Assembly: GCA_964444465.1 (NCBI GenBank)
Contig: CAYUGZ010000010.1
Coordinates: forward strand, 1-31,576
Length of the DNA: 31,576 nucleotides
Direction of reading: 5' to 3'
Origin: JACPNE01 sp964444465
GTDB lineage: Archaea > Nanobdellota > Nanobdellia > SCGC-AAA011-G17 > JACPNG01
Shown: positions 1 to 7,103 of the stretch, one piece after another
How the letters are laid out: the number at the start of each line of letters is the position of its first letter
Numbering within the stretch: position 1 is the stretch's first letter
Program-made: the position numbers and the translations under genes
Notes under the pieces: model-generated
Database searches by the model: none
Told to the model about the DNA's origin: nothing
Seen by the model: only the letters and a program-made list of their open reading frames with translations

Positions 1-4
1 ATCC

Positions 5-22
5 AGGAACTTACTCGTTCCT
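5..22. repeat. Short perfect inverted repeat
   Basis: AGGAAC (5-10) and GTTCCT (17-22) form a perfect 6-bp stem with a 6-nt loop at the left edge. It could be the end of an RNA or a gene lying outside the window. All three forward frames entering from the left edge stop within about 60 nt, so at most a short gene tail is present. Apart from this hairpin I see no supported feature in 1-166. Confidence 0.3.
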
Positions 23-166
23 AAAATCAAAACTCCCGTTAACTTAACAATGCAAGTTTGAGTTATGCGTTATAAAGGATACACGACAGTGTTCTAATTT
101 TTACCACACATGTGTTTTTTGTGGCACAAAGATTGGATGTAGGTATTTAGATTGATATGTCAAAAG

Positions 167-176
167 TATTATAAAT
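167..176 (+). promoter_or_regulatory. TATA box for the 47-aa zinc-finger gene
   Basis: The sequence TATTATAAAT is centred about 25 bp upstream of the ATG at 197. This is the spacing expected for an archaeal box A driving a leaderless transcript. No Shine-Dalgarno sequence precedes the ATG. Confidence 0.5.
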
Positions 177-196
177 TGATTAAATGATCTTATCAA

Positions 197-340
197 ATGC
201 CTAAGTGTTATATATGTAAAAATAATGTTGAAGAAACATTCCTTAACAAGCTGATTGGGACTTATTTAAATAAAAAAGCTATTTGTTCGGCTTGCCAGAA
301 GCAATATAATAAGGATGAACTTTTAGAAAAGACTAAATGA
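197..340 (+). CDS. Small zinc-finger protein (47 aa, CxxC...CxxC)
   Basis: A 47-codon frame runs from an ATG with a well-placed TATA box to TGA. The product has two CxxC knuckles, C4-Y-I-C7 and C30-S-A-C33, separated by a basic, hydrophobic segment, so it should fold as a single-zinc ribbon. The C-terminus is lysine-rich. It faces the PIG-L gene convergently, with 27 nt between the stops. Many archaea encode tiny zinc-ribbon proteins like this, but I do not recognise a function; nucleic-acid or protein binding is the default guess. The Cys spacing, TATA box and stop-free frame support a real gene despite its size. Confidence 0.65.
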   Translation: MPKCYICKNNVEETFLNKLIGTYLNKKAICSACQKQYNKDELLEKTK

Positions 341-367
341 TTTTTATATTCAATAATTATTAGGGGT

Positions 368-1063
368 TCACTGTGGCATCTCCAATTTCCTAAATGCTTC
401 TGCATACTTCATTCCTTTTTCCTTTCCAATTTCAGCATATCTTGCTTTTAAGAACTCTTCAAAATTTTTTCTATGACTAACTTGAGATTTATGGCAAGAC
501 AATGCTTTTATTTTTTTATCTATTACTGAACTAATATCAATCCATACATTCGAATTTTCCCCTCCATAAAAATAAATCTCTTTAACTTCATGTGGTTTTA
601 ATCCTTCATCAATCAAATGTGGAAAAAAATGAGCATTTCCTATAGCAGGGTATAGTGCATCATACACCCCTAATGAAACTGCTCTATGATCTGGATGATA
701 TCTAAAAATAGAATCAAATTTATTATTGGCTGGATCAAATGTAAAGATTATATTAGGTTTTTTCTTTCTTATGATTCTAACAAATTTTTCTCTTAATTCT
801 TTTGTGTTTTCTACTTCTCCATCTTTCTCTCCAAGGAAAATAACATCTTTTACACCTATAGTTTTAGCTGCATTTTTTTGTTCTTCTTCTCTTATTTTTA
901 TTATCTCTTCTTTTGTTTTTCCAAGATGGTTGCCTTTTTCACCATTTGTAGTTATAACATAAGAAATATCTTTATCTTTGCTCCATAGAGCCATTGTCCC
1001 ACTACATGCAAAATCTACATCATCTGGATGAGGAACTATGACTAATACTTTTTCTTTTGCCAT
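368..1063 (-). CDS. PIG-L family (LmbE-like) deacetylase
   Basis: The 231-aa protein begins MAKEKVLVIVPHPDDVDFA. The H12-P-D-D15 motif and the later HPDHRAV motif are the zinc-binding signatures of the PIG-L/LmbE fold, which removes N-acetyl groups from GlcNAc-containing lipids, sugars or thiols. The length is usual for the family. The substrate cannot be read from sequence; sugar-lipid or glycan processing at the membrane is most likely. It is cytosolic by prediction, with no signal peptide. On the minus strand an AT-rich TATA-like stretch lies near 1090-1100, about 30 bp upstream of the ATG, consistent with a short-leader or leaderless mRNA. It is divergent from the tRNA-Leu gene. Confidence 0.88.
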   Translation of the reverse strand: MAKEKVLVIVPHPDDVDFACSGTMALWSKDKDISYVITTNGEKGNHLGKTKEEIIKIREEEQKNAAKTIGVKDVIFLGEKDGEVENTKELREKFVRIIRKKKPNIIFTFDPANNKFDSIFRYHPDHRAVSLGVYDALYPAIGNAHFFPHLIDEGLKPHEVKEIYFYGGENSNVWIDISSVIDKKIKALSCHKSQVSHRKNFEEFLKARYAEIGKEKGMKYAEAFRKLEMPQ

Positions 1064-1143
1064 CCTTTTATCCTATAGGTTAATTTTAAAAAGCTTTTTA
1101 ATTAGGAAATATTTTTAAAACTATCCAGAGTACTTTAAAGCAT

Positions 1144-1272
1144 GCGGGGGTAGCAAAGCCTGGTCAAATGCGCAGGACTTAAGAGTGACAAGTAAATGAG
1201 AATTTACTATTATCCTAGATTAGGACATCCTGTCTCTTAGTGAGTTCGAGGGTTCAAATCCCTTCCCCCGCA
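1144..1272 (+). tRNA. tRNA-Leu (UAA) with a 43-nt intron at 37/38
   Basis: The acceptor arms GCGGGGG (1144-1150) and CCCCCGC pair, followed by discriminator A (1272). The T arm is GAGGG/TTCAAAT/CCCTT, and a long type II variable arm (1233-1247) fits leucine. Anticodon-stem halves CAGGA (1173-1177) and TCCTG (1228-1232) are separated by loop and intron. The mature loop CTTAAGA gives anticodon UAA. I place the intron at 1184-1226. The central helix CTTA (1178-1181) with TAGG (1221-1224) is flanked by 3-nt bulges AG|A and AC|A, the archaeal bulge-helix-bulge (BHB). Inside the intron, AGTAAAT/ATTTACT (1191-1208) makes a 7-bp hairpin. The outer helix next to the 5' bulge is weak, so the motif is partly relaxed. 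Confidence 0.93.
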
Positions 1273-1281
1273 GATTCTTAT

Positions 1282-1372
1282 GCCCCAGTGGCTCAGTCCG
1301 GTAGAGCATCACCTTGGTACATTAATAAATCTAAAGAGGTGGAGGTCGAGGGTTCAAATCCCTCTTGGGGCT
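1282..1372 (+). tRNA. tRNA-Thr (GGU) with a 17-nt intron at 37/38
   Basis: Acceptor arm GCCCCAG (1282-1288) pairs with TTGGGGC (1365-1371), with discriminator U at 1372 as usual for archaeal tRNA-Thr. The T arm is GAGGG/TTCAAAT/CCCTC. Anticodon stem TCACC (1309-1313) pairs with GGTGG (1338-1342), and the spliced loop TTGGTAA gives anticodon GGU. The intron is 1320-1336 (17 nt). Its BHB is canonical: helix TTGG (1314-1317) with CTAA (1331-1334), bulges TA|C and AG|A, and a small ATT/AAT outer helix. It follows tRNA-Leu by 9 nt, so the two are probably co-transcribed. Confidence 0.93.
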
Positions 1373-1387
1373 GGTTTAATTATAGAT

Positions 1388-1398
1388 AAAAATATAAA
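1388..1398 (+). promoter_or_regulatory. TATA box for adk
   Basis: The AAAATATAAA-type box lies about 27 bp upstream of the adk ATG at 1422 and just after the tRNA-Thr 3' end. It suggests that adk has its own leaderless transcript rather than relying on read-through from the tRNA pair. Confidence 0.5.
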
Positions 1399-1421
1399 TC
1401 TCTTAAAGAAGATAATATCTT

Positions 1422-2042
1422 ATGAGAATAGTAATAATTGGTCCTCCAGGTTCTGGAAAAGGTGCACAATCTGAATTATTACAATCTAAATTAAAATTAA
1501 AACATATTTCTTCAGGAGAACTTCTAAGAAATGAGATAAGAAAGAAAACTATTATTGGTAAAAAAATTAATTCTTTATTAAAAAAAGGAGATTTAGCTCC
1601 AGATAAAATAATTGATAAAATTATTACTAAAACAATAAGAAGAAAAAATAATTTTGTATTAGATGGTTATCCAAGAGATTTAAAACAAACTAAGTATTTA
1701 GATAAAATAACTAAAATTGATAAAGTTTTATTATTAAAAATTCCAAGTTCTTTAATCATAAAAAGATTAAGTAGTAGAAGAATATGTAAATGTGGAGAAA
1801 CATTTAATCTATTAACAAAAAAACCAAAGAAAAAAGGAATATGTGATAAAGATGGTAAAAAATTGTATCATAGAGATGATGATAAGAAAGAAATCATTAA
1901 AAGAAGATTAAAAATTTACAAAACTAAAACAAAACCAATGATCAACTATTACAAAAATAATAATAAACTAATAATCATAGACTCATCTAAACCATTAAAA
2001 AAAGTTTTTAATGAAATAAAAAATAAACTATATAAACATTAG
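1422..2042 (+). CDS. adk: Adenylate kinase
   Basis: The 206-aa protein starts MRIVIIGPPGSGKGAQSE, with the P-loop at residues 7-14. It continues with the NMP-binding region (SSGELLR), the DGYPRDLKQ segment and the LID-domain RRICKCG and RDDD motifs. It interconverts ATP + AMP and 2 ADP in the cytosol. This is the bacterial/eukaryotic-type Adk family, not the short trimeric archaeal type. The LID holds C122, C124, C141 and acidic D144, a C-x-C...C-x2-D arrangement that probably still binds zinc but deviates from the common CxxC/CxxC. The gene is strongly lysine- and AT-biased, like its neighbours. Its end overlaps the predicted promoter of the pilus cluster. Confidence 0.93.
   Translation: MRIVIIGPPGSGKGAQSELLQSKLKLKHISSGELLRNEIRKKTIIGKKINSLLKKGDLAPDKIIDKIITKTIRRKNNFVLDGYPRDLKQTKYLDKITKIDKVLLLKIPSSLIIKRLSSRRICKCGETFNLLTKKPKKKGICDKDGKKLYHRDDDKKEIIKRRLKIYKTKTKPMINYYKNNNKLIIIDSSKPLKKVFNEIKNKLYKH
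2029..2036 (+). promoter_or_regulatory. TATA box for the pilus-like cluster, inside the adk 3' end
   Basis: TATATAAA overlaps the last codons of adk and is centred about 25 bp upstream of the ATG at 2058. This would start a leaderless mRNA for the first gene of the pilus-like cluster. Confidence 0.45.
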
Positions 2043-2057
2043 ATTTTTAATTAAATA

Positions 2058-3215
2058 ATGAATAAAAAGGGGCAAATCTATATATTAGCAGCTTTAATTC
2101 TTTCAATTGTAGTGTTTAGTTTATCACAAACTATCAATAAATTTCAACAAGAGGAATTAGAAGAAGATTTTGAAAAATTATCTGATAACTATGAGTTAGA
2201 ATCCTCTAAATTAATAAATTCATTAATTAATACAGAAGGAAATATTTTAGATCCATTTTCTAAATTTACTTTATTATTCACTTCATATTCAAAAGCACAA
2301 AATCCAGATTTTGGTTTGATATATTCATTAGATTATGCTGGAGAAGTGCAAATTGGTAATTTTTTAAATCAACCAATAATAGTTGATAATGGTACAACTT
2401 CTAAACAAGATTTAAACACATTAAATGGTTGTTATGATAAGATCTCAGCTGTAATAACATTTCAAGGATTATCTTTTGATGCAGGTATTGACTTAAAAGA
2501 TATTGAAGATTGTACTTTAACTATCCCAAGTACAAATAATATATGGTTACAGATAGGAGAATTTTGGTATCCATTTGAGATTGAAAGTGGCAAACCACAA
2601 ATAATGATTGTTTCTAGGTTAGAAGCACAAGAACAAAGACAAGTTTTTGTAGGCGGAGAAGGTTTTGTAAGAAAAACTGCTAGCAGACCAATATCTGCTG
2701 AATGTATTGTGTTAACTAGAGAAACTAGTTGTGAATCTAATAAAAATTGTTGTTGGGAATCTTCTAAAAAAGGAAAACCAAGATGTAAAAGAGAAGGACA
2801 GTGTAGTGAATTTGGAGGGACAGACAATTTTAGACCACTTGTTGAAGGAGATGAGGAAGTAAAACAAATTCCTACACCTCAACCAATAGAGGAAAGAAGA
2901 ACAATCTCAAATGGAGGTTTGATAGGAGATATACAAATTCCAATTAGTCTTAATGAAGGGGAGGTAGTCTCAAAAGTTCACGTGAATATATTTATTGAAG
3001 CATCAAATAGAAATCAAAGATGGACATTAGAGGGTTATGATAATGGTTGGTTTAAAATAGCTAAGAATATAAATGAACCAATTGGAAGAGGAAACGAAAG
3101 ATTTATAGATTATACAATTAATAGGAAAATTAGTCAATTAAGATTATATAATGTTGGAAGAGATAACGATATTATCCTAAGACAATTAGACATAACTGTT
3201 TTGAGTAATGGTTAA
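2058..3215 (+). CDS. Pilin-like surface protein with Cys-rich trefoil-like module
   Basis: 385 aa. The N-terminus MNKKGQIYILAALILSIVVF is an archaeal class III (prepilin-type) signal: basic residues, K-G-Q cleavage context, then one hydrophobic helix. The rest is predicted to be extracytoplasmic. Residues 216-249 hold six cysteines: C216-x8-C225-x5-C231-C232-W-x9-C243-x5-C249. The spacing and the CCW...PRC core resemble P-type trefoil modules. The last ~100 residues are rich in alternating hydrophobic/polar residues, including RWTLEGYDNGWF, suggesting a beta-sandwich domain. It starts the pilus cluster, 5 nt before the next gene. It may be a large pilin, tip adhesin or assembly factor; the exact role is not recognisable. 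The trefoil reading is tentative. Confidence 0.72.
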   Translation: MNKKGQIYILAALILSIVVFSLSQTINKFQQEELEEDFEKLSDNYELESSKLINSLINTEGNILDPFSKFTLLFTSYSKAQNPDFGLIYSLDYAGEVQIGNFLNQPIIVDNGTTSKQDLNTLNGCYDKISAVITFQGLSFDAGIDLKDIEDCTLTIPSTNNIWLQIGEFWYPFEIESGKPQIMIVSRLEAQEQRQVFVGGEGFVRKTASRPISAECIVLTRETSCESNKNCCWESSKKGKPRCKREGQCSEFGGTDNFRPLVEGDEEVKQIPTPQPIEERRTISNGGLIGDIQIPISLNEGEVVSKVHVNIFIEASNRNQRWTLEGYDNGWFKIAKNINEPIGRGNERFIDYTINRKISQLRLYNVGRDNDIILRQLDITVLSNG

Positions 3216-3220
3216 GTAAT

Positions 3221-3667
3221 ATGAAATTAAAAAAGAGGATCAAAAGAAAAAATAAAAAAGGAATAGGTCCAATTATTGCTTGGATTTTACTACTAGGCTT
3301 CTCTATATCTTTAGCTGTTATGATTTTTAATTGGACTAGAACACAAACAGAAGATCTAACAGAATCTACAATAAATTATGTTGAAGGTAAATTAGAATGT
3401 CAAGAGGTCTCTATAAATGTTGTAACTAATGTAGAATGTACAGAAATAACAATAAATAATAGAGGAAAATTAAATATTGAACAATTTGCTATAAGAGTTT
3501 TTAGAGAGGATGAAAAAACATTAATATCAGAAGATTTATTAGCTCCAAAAGCTTCTACGACATTGCCCCCTATAATACAATTTAATAAATTACAAGTAAT
3601 ACCAATTATAGAAGTTAATGATAAATTAGTGGGTTGTATTGAAAAGAGGATCTCTCATGAGTGTTAA
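3221..3667 (+). CDS. Archaeal type IV pilin-like protein 1
   Basis: 148 aa. A basic leader (residues 1-13, ending KNKKG) precedes IGPIIAWILLLGFSISLAVM, the hydrophobic N-terminal helix typical of archaeal pilins and archaellins (Pilin_N/DUF1628-type). The predicted cleavage is after KKG. The exported part is about 110 residues of beta-rich sequence with four cysteines (ECQ, ECT, GCI, HEC), probably forming disulfides. It shares its architecture with the next two genes (3657-4145 and 4181-4687), so the three look like tandem diverged paralogues. The stop overlaps the start of the next gene by 11 nt, indicating co-translation. Confidence 0.8.
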   Translation: MKLKKRIKRKNKKGIGPIIAWILLLGFSISLAVMIFNWTRTQTEDLTESTINYVEGKLECQEVSINVVTNVECTEITINNRGKLNIEQFAIRVFREDEKTLISEDLLAPKASTTLPPIIQFNKLQVIPIIEVNDKLVGCIEKRISHEC

Positions 3668-4145
3668 AAAGAAATATAGAACAATAAAAAGAAAAGATAA
3701 AAAAGCAATTTCTAGTTTTGTAGCAACAGTATTGTTAATAGCTTTTGTTGTAGCTCTAATTTTAATGGTAGTTTTATGGGGAAGAACTTACATCTTAGAA
3801 AGAGCGGAAAAAGAAGGAGCATTATCAGAAAAACAATTAGAGTGTGGTAATTTAGACATTACAATTGTAAATGCGCAACGACAAGGAAGTGAAGCATTAA
3901 TAACAATCAAAAATTTAAAAGATTCTTCAATAGACAAATTTACATTTAGATTAATTGGTGCTGAAACAGATGTTAAAGAAAGTTTTGATAAATTGTTAGG
4001 ATTAGAAGTAAAACAATATACTTTTAGTATAATAGAAGATGAAATTAAATATTTAGATGAAATAGATGTTATCCCTTGGTTAAAAGTAGCACGTGGTTAT
4101 TTTGTGCCTTGTTCTACTAAACATATAGTTGCTAATGTAGTTTAA
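3657..4145 (+). CDS. Archaeal type IV pilin-like protein 2
   Basis: 162 aa from the ATG at 3657. The frame is open to a TTG at 3639, but the ATG has an AGAGGA ribosome-binding site 6-8 nt upstream and gives the more usual leader. The basic leader ends KRKDKKA, followed by ISSFVATVLLIAFVVALILM, the pilin membrane helix. Alanine replaces glycine at the cleavage position, which prepilin peptidases tolerate. The mature part has two cysteines (ECG, PCS) and a beta-rich segment with a pattern like its neighbours (NAQRQGSEALITIKN). It overlaps the preceding gene by 11 nt. It is likely a pilus subunit or minor pilin on the cell surface. Confidence 0.78.
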   Translation: MSVKKKYRTIKRKDKKAISSFVATVLLIAFVVALILMVVLWGRTYILERAEKEGALSEKQLECGNLDITIVNAQRQGSEALITIKNLKDSSIDKFTFRLIGAETDVKESFDKLLGLEVKQYTFSIIEDEIKYLDEIDVIPWLKVARGYFVPCSTKHIVANVV

Positions 4146-4150
4146 TAACA

Positions 4151-4159
4151 TTTAAATAT
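4151..4159 (+). promoter_or_regulatory. TATA-like box before pilin 3
   Basis: TTTAAATAT is centred 26 bp upstream of the ATG at 4181 but only about 11 bp upstream of the alternative ATG at 4166. If it is a real box A, it supports 4181 as the start and a separate promoter for this pilin. Confidence 0.4.
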
Positions 4160-4180
4160 GAGTTTATGATTAATAAATAT

Positions 4181-4687
4181 ATGAAAAAGGGGAGAGTTGA
4201 AAAGAAAGGAATATCTCCATTAATTGCTACAGTTCTTATTATAGGTTTTACAGTTGTATTAGCTGTATTGGTTATAAATTGGGCTTTGCCTTTTGTAAGA
4301 AATTTACAAGATACAACAGAAGAAAGTTCAAATACGCAAATACTTTGTGCTCAAGATGTTGTTTTCTCTATTAATGATGCTTGTATGTCTGGAGCTCAAG
4401 TTAAAGTTACAGTTTCAAATGATGGTGTTAAAGATATAGATAGTTTTAGGGGAAGATTCTTTGAAGCGGAAGATGTAGTCTCCCAAAAAGAAATGACCTT
4501 TTCAGTATCTGGAGGTGCTGGTTTGAAACAATTTGATATTGAATCTGATACATCAGTTGGATTGACATTAAATTCAGTAGATGTTGTAGAGTTAATTCCA
4601 GTTGTTACAATTGGAGGCAAATCAGTAACTTGTAGTACTAAGAATAGAAAGAGAGGAGAGATAGGAACAACCTTAAAGGCTTGTTAA
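4181..4687 (+). CDS. Archaeal type IV pilin-like protein 3
   Basis: 168 aa from the ATG at 4181; an in-frame ATG at 4166 would add five residues. I prefer 4181 because of the TATA box spacing and because MKKGRVEKKG is a standard-length leader. ISPLIATVLIIGFTVVLAVL is an almost textbook archaeal pilin/archaellin N-terminal helix after the KKG cleavage site. The exported part contains cysteines near ILC, DAC, VTC and the C-terminal KAC, plus a TVSNDGVKDIDSF segment typical of archaeal pilin beta-domains. It is the most canonical of the three tandem pilins, and a good candidate for the major subunit. Confidence 0.82.
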   Translation: MKKGRVEKKGISPLIATVLIIGFTVVLAVLVINWALPFVRNLQDTTEESSNTQILCAQDVVFSINDACMSGAQVKVTVSNDGVKDIDSFRGRFFEAEDVVSQKEMTFSVSGGAGLKQFDIESDTSVGLTLNSVDVVELIPVVTIGGKSVTCSTKNRKRGEIGTTLKAC

Positions 4688-4693
4688 TAATCT

Positions 4694-4703
4694 TTTTATA
4701 CTT
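4694..4703 (+). promoter_or_regulatory. TATA-like box before the 174-aa pseudopilin gene
   Basis: TTTTATACTT lies about 24 bp upstream of the ATG at 4722, just after the stop of pilin 3 (4687). It is consistent with leaderless transcription of the next gene. Confidence 0.4.
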
Positions 4704-4721
4704 TTATTTCTCAATTATCCT

Positions 4722-5246
4722 ATGAAAAAAAGAGGCCAAGTTTGGATTTCTGCTGTTTTATACACAGCTTTAGGAGTAATAATAATAACAATAATATTAA
4801 GTGCTGGACTTCCATTAATCAATAAAATAAGAGATAGAAATCTAGTTACTCAAACTAAAGAATTATTGCATTCACTAGATGAAAACATTAGAGTAGTTGC
4901 TAATGAAGGTCCAGGTTCAAAGAGATTTATTTCTCCTTTAAACATTGAAGGAGGAGAATTAATAATAGATGAGTTTGATGATAGATTACATTGGAGCTTA
5001 AAAACAAATAATAAGTTAGCAGAACCAAATATTGTATTTGATGAAGGAACATTAAAATTATTTCTAAACAAAACCGTTGTTAAAGATGAATTTATAGTAA
5101 ATCTAGAAGTAGGTTATGATAGTATTGTGGATCTTAAATTAAATTCAGAATTTGAAAATCCATTTTTAGGGGAGTATAGCATGTCAATAGAACATGATGG
5201 AACTTATACTGATTCCAAACCTGTTATTATCATTTCTATTAGCTAA
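4722..5246 (+). CDS. Class III signal-peptide pseudopilin-like protein
   Basis: 174 aa. MKKRGQVWISAVLYTALGVIIITIILS carries an R-G-Q prepilin cleavage context and a single hydrophobic helix. The remainder, with no cysteines, has an amphipathic stretch (TQTKELLHSLDENIRVVANEGPGSKRF) followed by beta-type sequence. It differs from the three Cys-containing pilins and resembles small archaeal pseudopilins placed next to secretion ATPases. The likely role is a minor pilin or initiation complex at the membrane. The promoter of the ATPase gene lies directly downstream (5251-5264), so the ATPase may be transcribed separately. Confidence 0.75.
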   Translation: MKKRGQVWISAVLYTALGVIIITIILSAGLPLINKIRDRNLVTQTKELLHSLDENIRVVANEGPGSKRFISPLNIEGGELIIDEFDDRLHWSLKTNNKLAEPNIVFDEGTLKLFLNKTVVKDEFIVNLEVGYDSIVDLKLNSEFENPFLGEYSMSIEHDGTYTDSKPVIIISIS

Positions 5247-5250
5247 CCGA

Positions 5251-5264
5251 TAAATATTTATATC
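5251..5264 (+). promoter_or_regulatory. TATA box and start region of the secretion ATPase gene
   Basis: An AT-rich box (TAAATATTTATATC) lies about 35-45 bp upstream of the start. Downstream, AGAGAGTGA (5286-5294) resembles the anti-SD partner GGAGGTGA and sits 5 nt before the ATG at 5300. This favours that ATG over the in-frame GTG at 5291. Confidence 0.45.
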
Positions 5265-5299
5265 TACAAGCCTGTTTTTTTAAAAAGAGAGTGAATATA

Positions 5300-6874
5300 A
5301 TGTTGAATATATTTAATAAAAAACCACAAATAAAACAAGAAGAAACTATATTTAAAATAACTCCTTCTCAAAAGATTGCTCAACTTCCAGAGGTTAAAGA
5401 TAAAGAAACTTTTGACATTAGATATCCTTTAATGGCCCCTTATTCTTATGCGCATGTTTTTTGGGAGAAAGAGAGCAATGAATTAGTATACTATGTTGAA
5501 GAACCAAAATTAGATGATGAAGAACAAAAAATTCTTTCTATGTTAGAAAGTAGTATAAGAGAGATAATTGATATAAGTTTCATAAATGTAAAAGAAGAAG
5601 ATATTATTATTGAGTATCTTGAAAAGAATATAAGAATTTTATTAAAAGAATTTGGGGTGAAAGTAACTGAAGACTCTCTAAAAAGATTAATGTATTATAT
5701 ATATAGAGATTTTGTTGGGTTGAATCAAATAGAGCCTTTAATGAAAGATTATTTTATTGAAGATATAGAATGTAATGGTTCAAAAACTCCAATTTATTTA
5801 GTACATAGAAAGTATAGACATGTTAGAACAAATATTGTTTTTCCTGATAATAAAGTGTTGTCAAATTTTGTTGAGAAACTAGCCCAAAAATGTGGTAAAT
5901 ATGTTTCATATGCTAATCCTTTATTAGATGGAAGACTTCCTGATAGTTCTAGAGTAAATGCAACATACACGCAAGATATTAGTTCTAGAGGTCCAACATT
6001 TACAATCAGAAAATTTACGAAAGAACCATGGACTCCAGTCAAATTAATAGATTTTAGAACTTTGTCTCCAGAAATTTTAGCTTATTTATGGTTATTGATG
6101 GAGTATGGAACCAATATAATGGTTATAGGTGCAACAGCTTCAGGTAAAACTTCTTTTTTGAATGCTATCTCTTTTTTTATTCCACCACAATCTAGAATTG
6201 TTAGTATAGAGGATACAAGAGAATTACAATTAATGCATGAAAATTGGCTACCAAGTGTAGCAAGGGCTGGAATTGGATTAGCTGCAGGTAAAGCACATGG
6301 AGCAATAACAATATTTGAATTACTTAAAGAAAGTTTTAGACAAAGACCTGATTATATTATAGTGGGAGAGATAAGAGGTAAAGAAGCATTTGTTTTGTTT
6401 CAAGCAGCTGCATCAGGACATCCAATAATGGGGACAATGCATGCAGAAGATGTTCCAACTATGGTGAGACGTTTAGAAACTCCCCCAATTAGTTTATCTA
6501 CATCTTTAATTGAATCATTAGATGCAGTTTGTGTTATGTCTCAAGCTAAGGTAGGAAAAAAAGTAACAAGAAGATTAAGAGAAATCTCCGAGATAGTTCA
6601 TGTAACAGCAAAAGGTCCTCAAATTAACAAACCATTTGTATGGGATCCAAAATTAGATAAATTTTATTTTAAAACTAATAGCACTATATTAGATAGAATT
6701 TCAATTAAACAAGGAGTGCCTAAAGAACAATTAGTTAATGAATTTAGAATAAGAACTAAATTATTATGGGCAATGTATCAAAACAAAGTTTTTGGTTTTA
6801 AAGAGGTACAAGAAGTTATAAATAGTTATTATAAAACTCCTGACCAAGTTCTTAGGAAATTTAAAATTATTTAG
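5300..6874 (+). CDS. Type II/IV secretion system ATPase (archaeal pilus assembly)
   Basis: 524 aa from ATG 5300 (527 from the GTG at 5291). The Walker A GATASGKT is encoded near 6127-6150, followed by the Asp box (SIEDTREL), Walker B region PDYIIVGEIRG and His box GTMHAEDVP. These identify the TadA/FlaI/VirB11-like secretion ATPase superfamily, which powers pilin insertion or extraction from the cytoplasmic face. The N-terminal ~150 residues precede a typical GSPII_E N-domain. Downstream genes encode the membrane platform. It is the only ATPase in the cluster, so a separate retraction motor is not encoded here. Length and motif order are normal for archaeal homologues. Confidence 0.92.
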   Translation: MLNIFNKKPQIKQEETIFKITPSQKIAQLPEVKDKETFDIRYPLMAPYSYAHVFWEKESNELVYYVEEPKLDDEEQKILSMLESSIREIIDISFINVKEEDIIIEYLEKNIRILLKEFGVKVTEDSLKRLMYYIYRDFVGLNQIEPLMKDYFIEDIECNGSKTPIYLVHRKYRHVRTNIVFPDNKVLSNFVEKLAQKCGKYVSYANPLLDGRLPDSSRVNATYTQDISSRGPTFTIRKFTKEPWTPVKLIDFRTLSPEILAYLWLLMEYGTNIMVIGATASGKTSFLNAISFFIPPQSRIVSIEDTRELQLMHENWLPSVARAGIGLAAGKAHGAITIFELLKESFRQRPDYIIVGEIRGKEAFVLFQAAASGHPIMGTMHAEDVPTMVRRLETPPISLSTSLIESLDAVCVMSQAKVGKKVTRRLREISEIVHVTAKGPQINKPFVWDPKLDKFYFKTNSTILDRISIKQGVPKEQLVNEFRIRTKLLWAMYQNKVFGFKEVQEVINSYYKTPDQVLRKFKII

Positions 6875-6875
6875 A

Positions 6876-7103
6876 ATGACATTAGAAAGAATAAAACAGG
6901 ATACACAATTAATTTTAGAATCATTGTATAGATTTGAAACTCTTGAAAATAAAAAAAATCAAGAAAAAAGTAAGAGAAAATTAAAAGAGATTGAAAAAGA
7001 GATTGAAGATTTAAGAAATTATATAACCTCTTTTTCTTCTGAAATAAAATCATTGATAAGTGAGGAAAGATTAAATCTACAGAAAAATGAAAGAAGATCT
7101 TAA
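6876..7103 (+). CDS. Small coiled-coil protein between ATPase and platform genes
   Basis: 75 aa, starting 1 nt after the ATPase stop and overlapping the next gene by 17 nt. The sequence is almost entirely charged heptad-like helix (for example KNQEKSKRKLKEIEKEIEDL), with no membrane segment and no cysteine. Position and tight coupling suggest it acts with the ATPase or the first platform protein, whose N-terminus is also predicted helical. I do not recognise a family. The coding potential rests on its position, the stop-free frame and the operon-like overlaps. Confidence 0.6.
   Translation: MTLERIKQDTQLILESLYRFETLENKKNQEKSKRKLKEIEKEIEDLRNYITSFSSEIKSLISEERLNLQKNERRS

Noticed and set aside
48..155. 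Forward frame with several cysteines (HTCVFCGTKIGCRY) before the first small gene
   Set aside because: The frame has no start codon after its upstream stop at 45-47, and the Cys pattern does not complete a known zinc motif. It may be chance or a decayed gene fragment.
1280..1474. 64-codon plus-strand frame across the tRNA-Thr gene
   Set aside because: It runs through the tRNA-Thr and the start of adk, so it is a by-product of tRNA and adk sequence.
3639..3656. TTG start for pilin 2
   Set aside because: The ATG at 3657 with a nearby AGAGGA site gives a normal leader; the upstream codons lie inside the previous gene.
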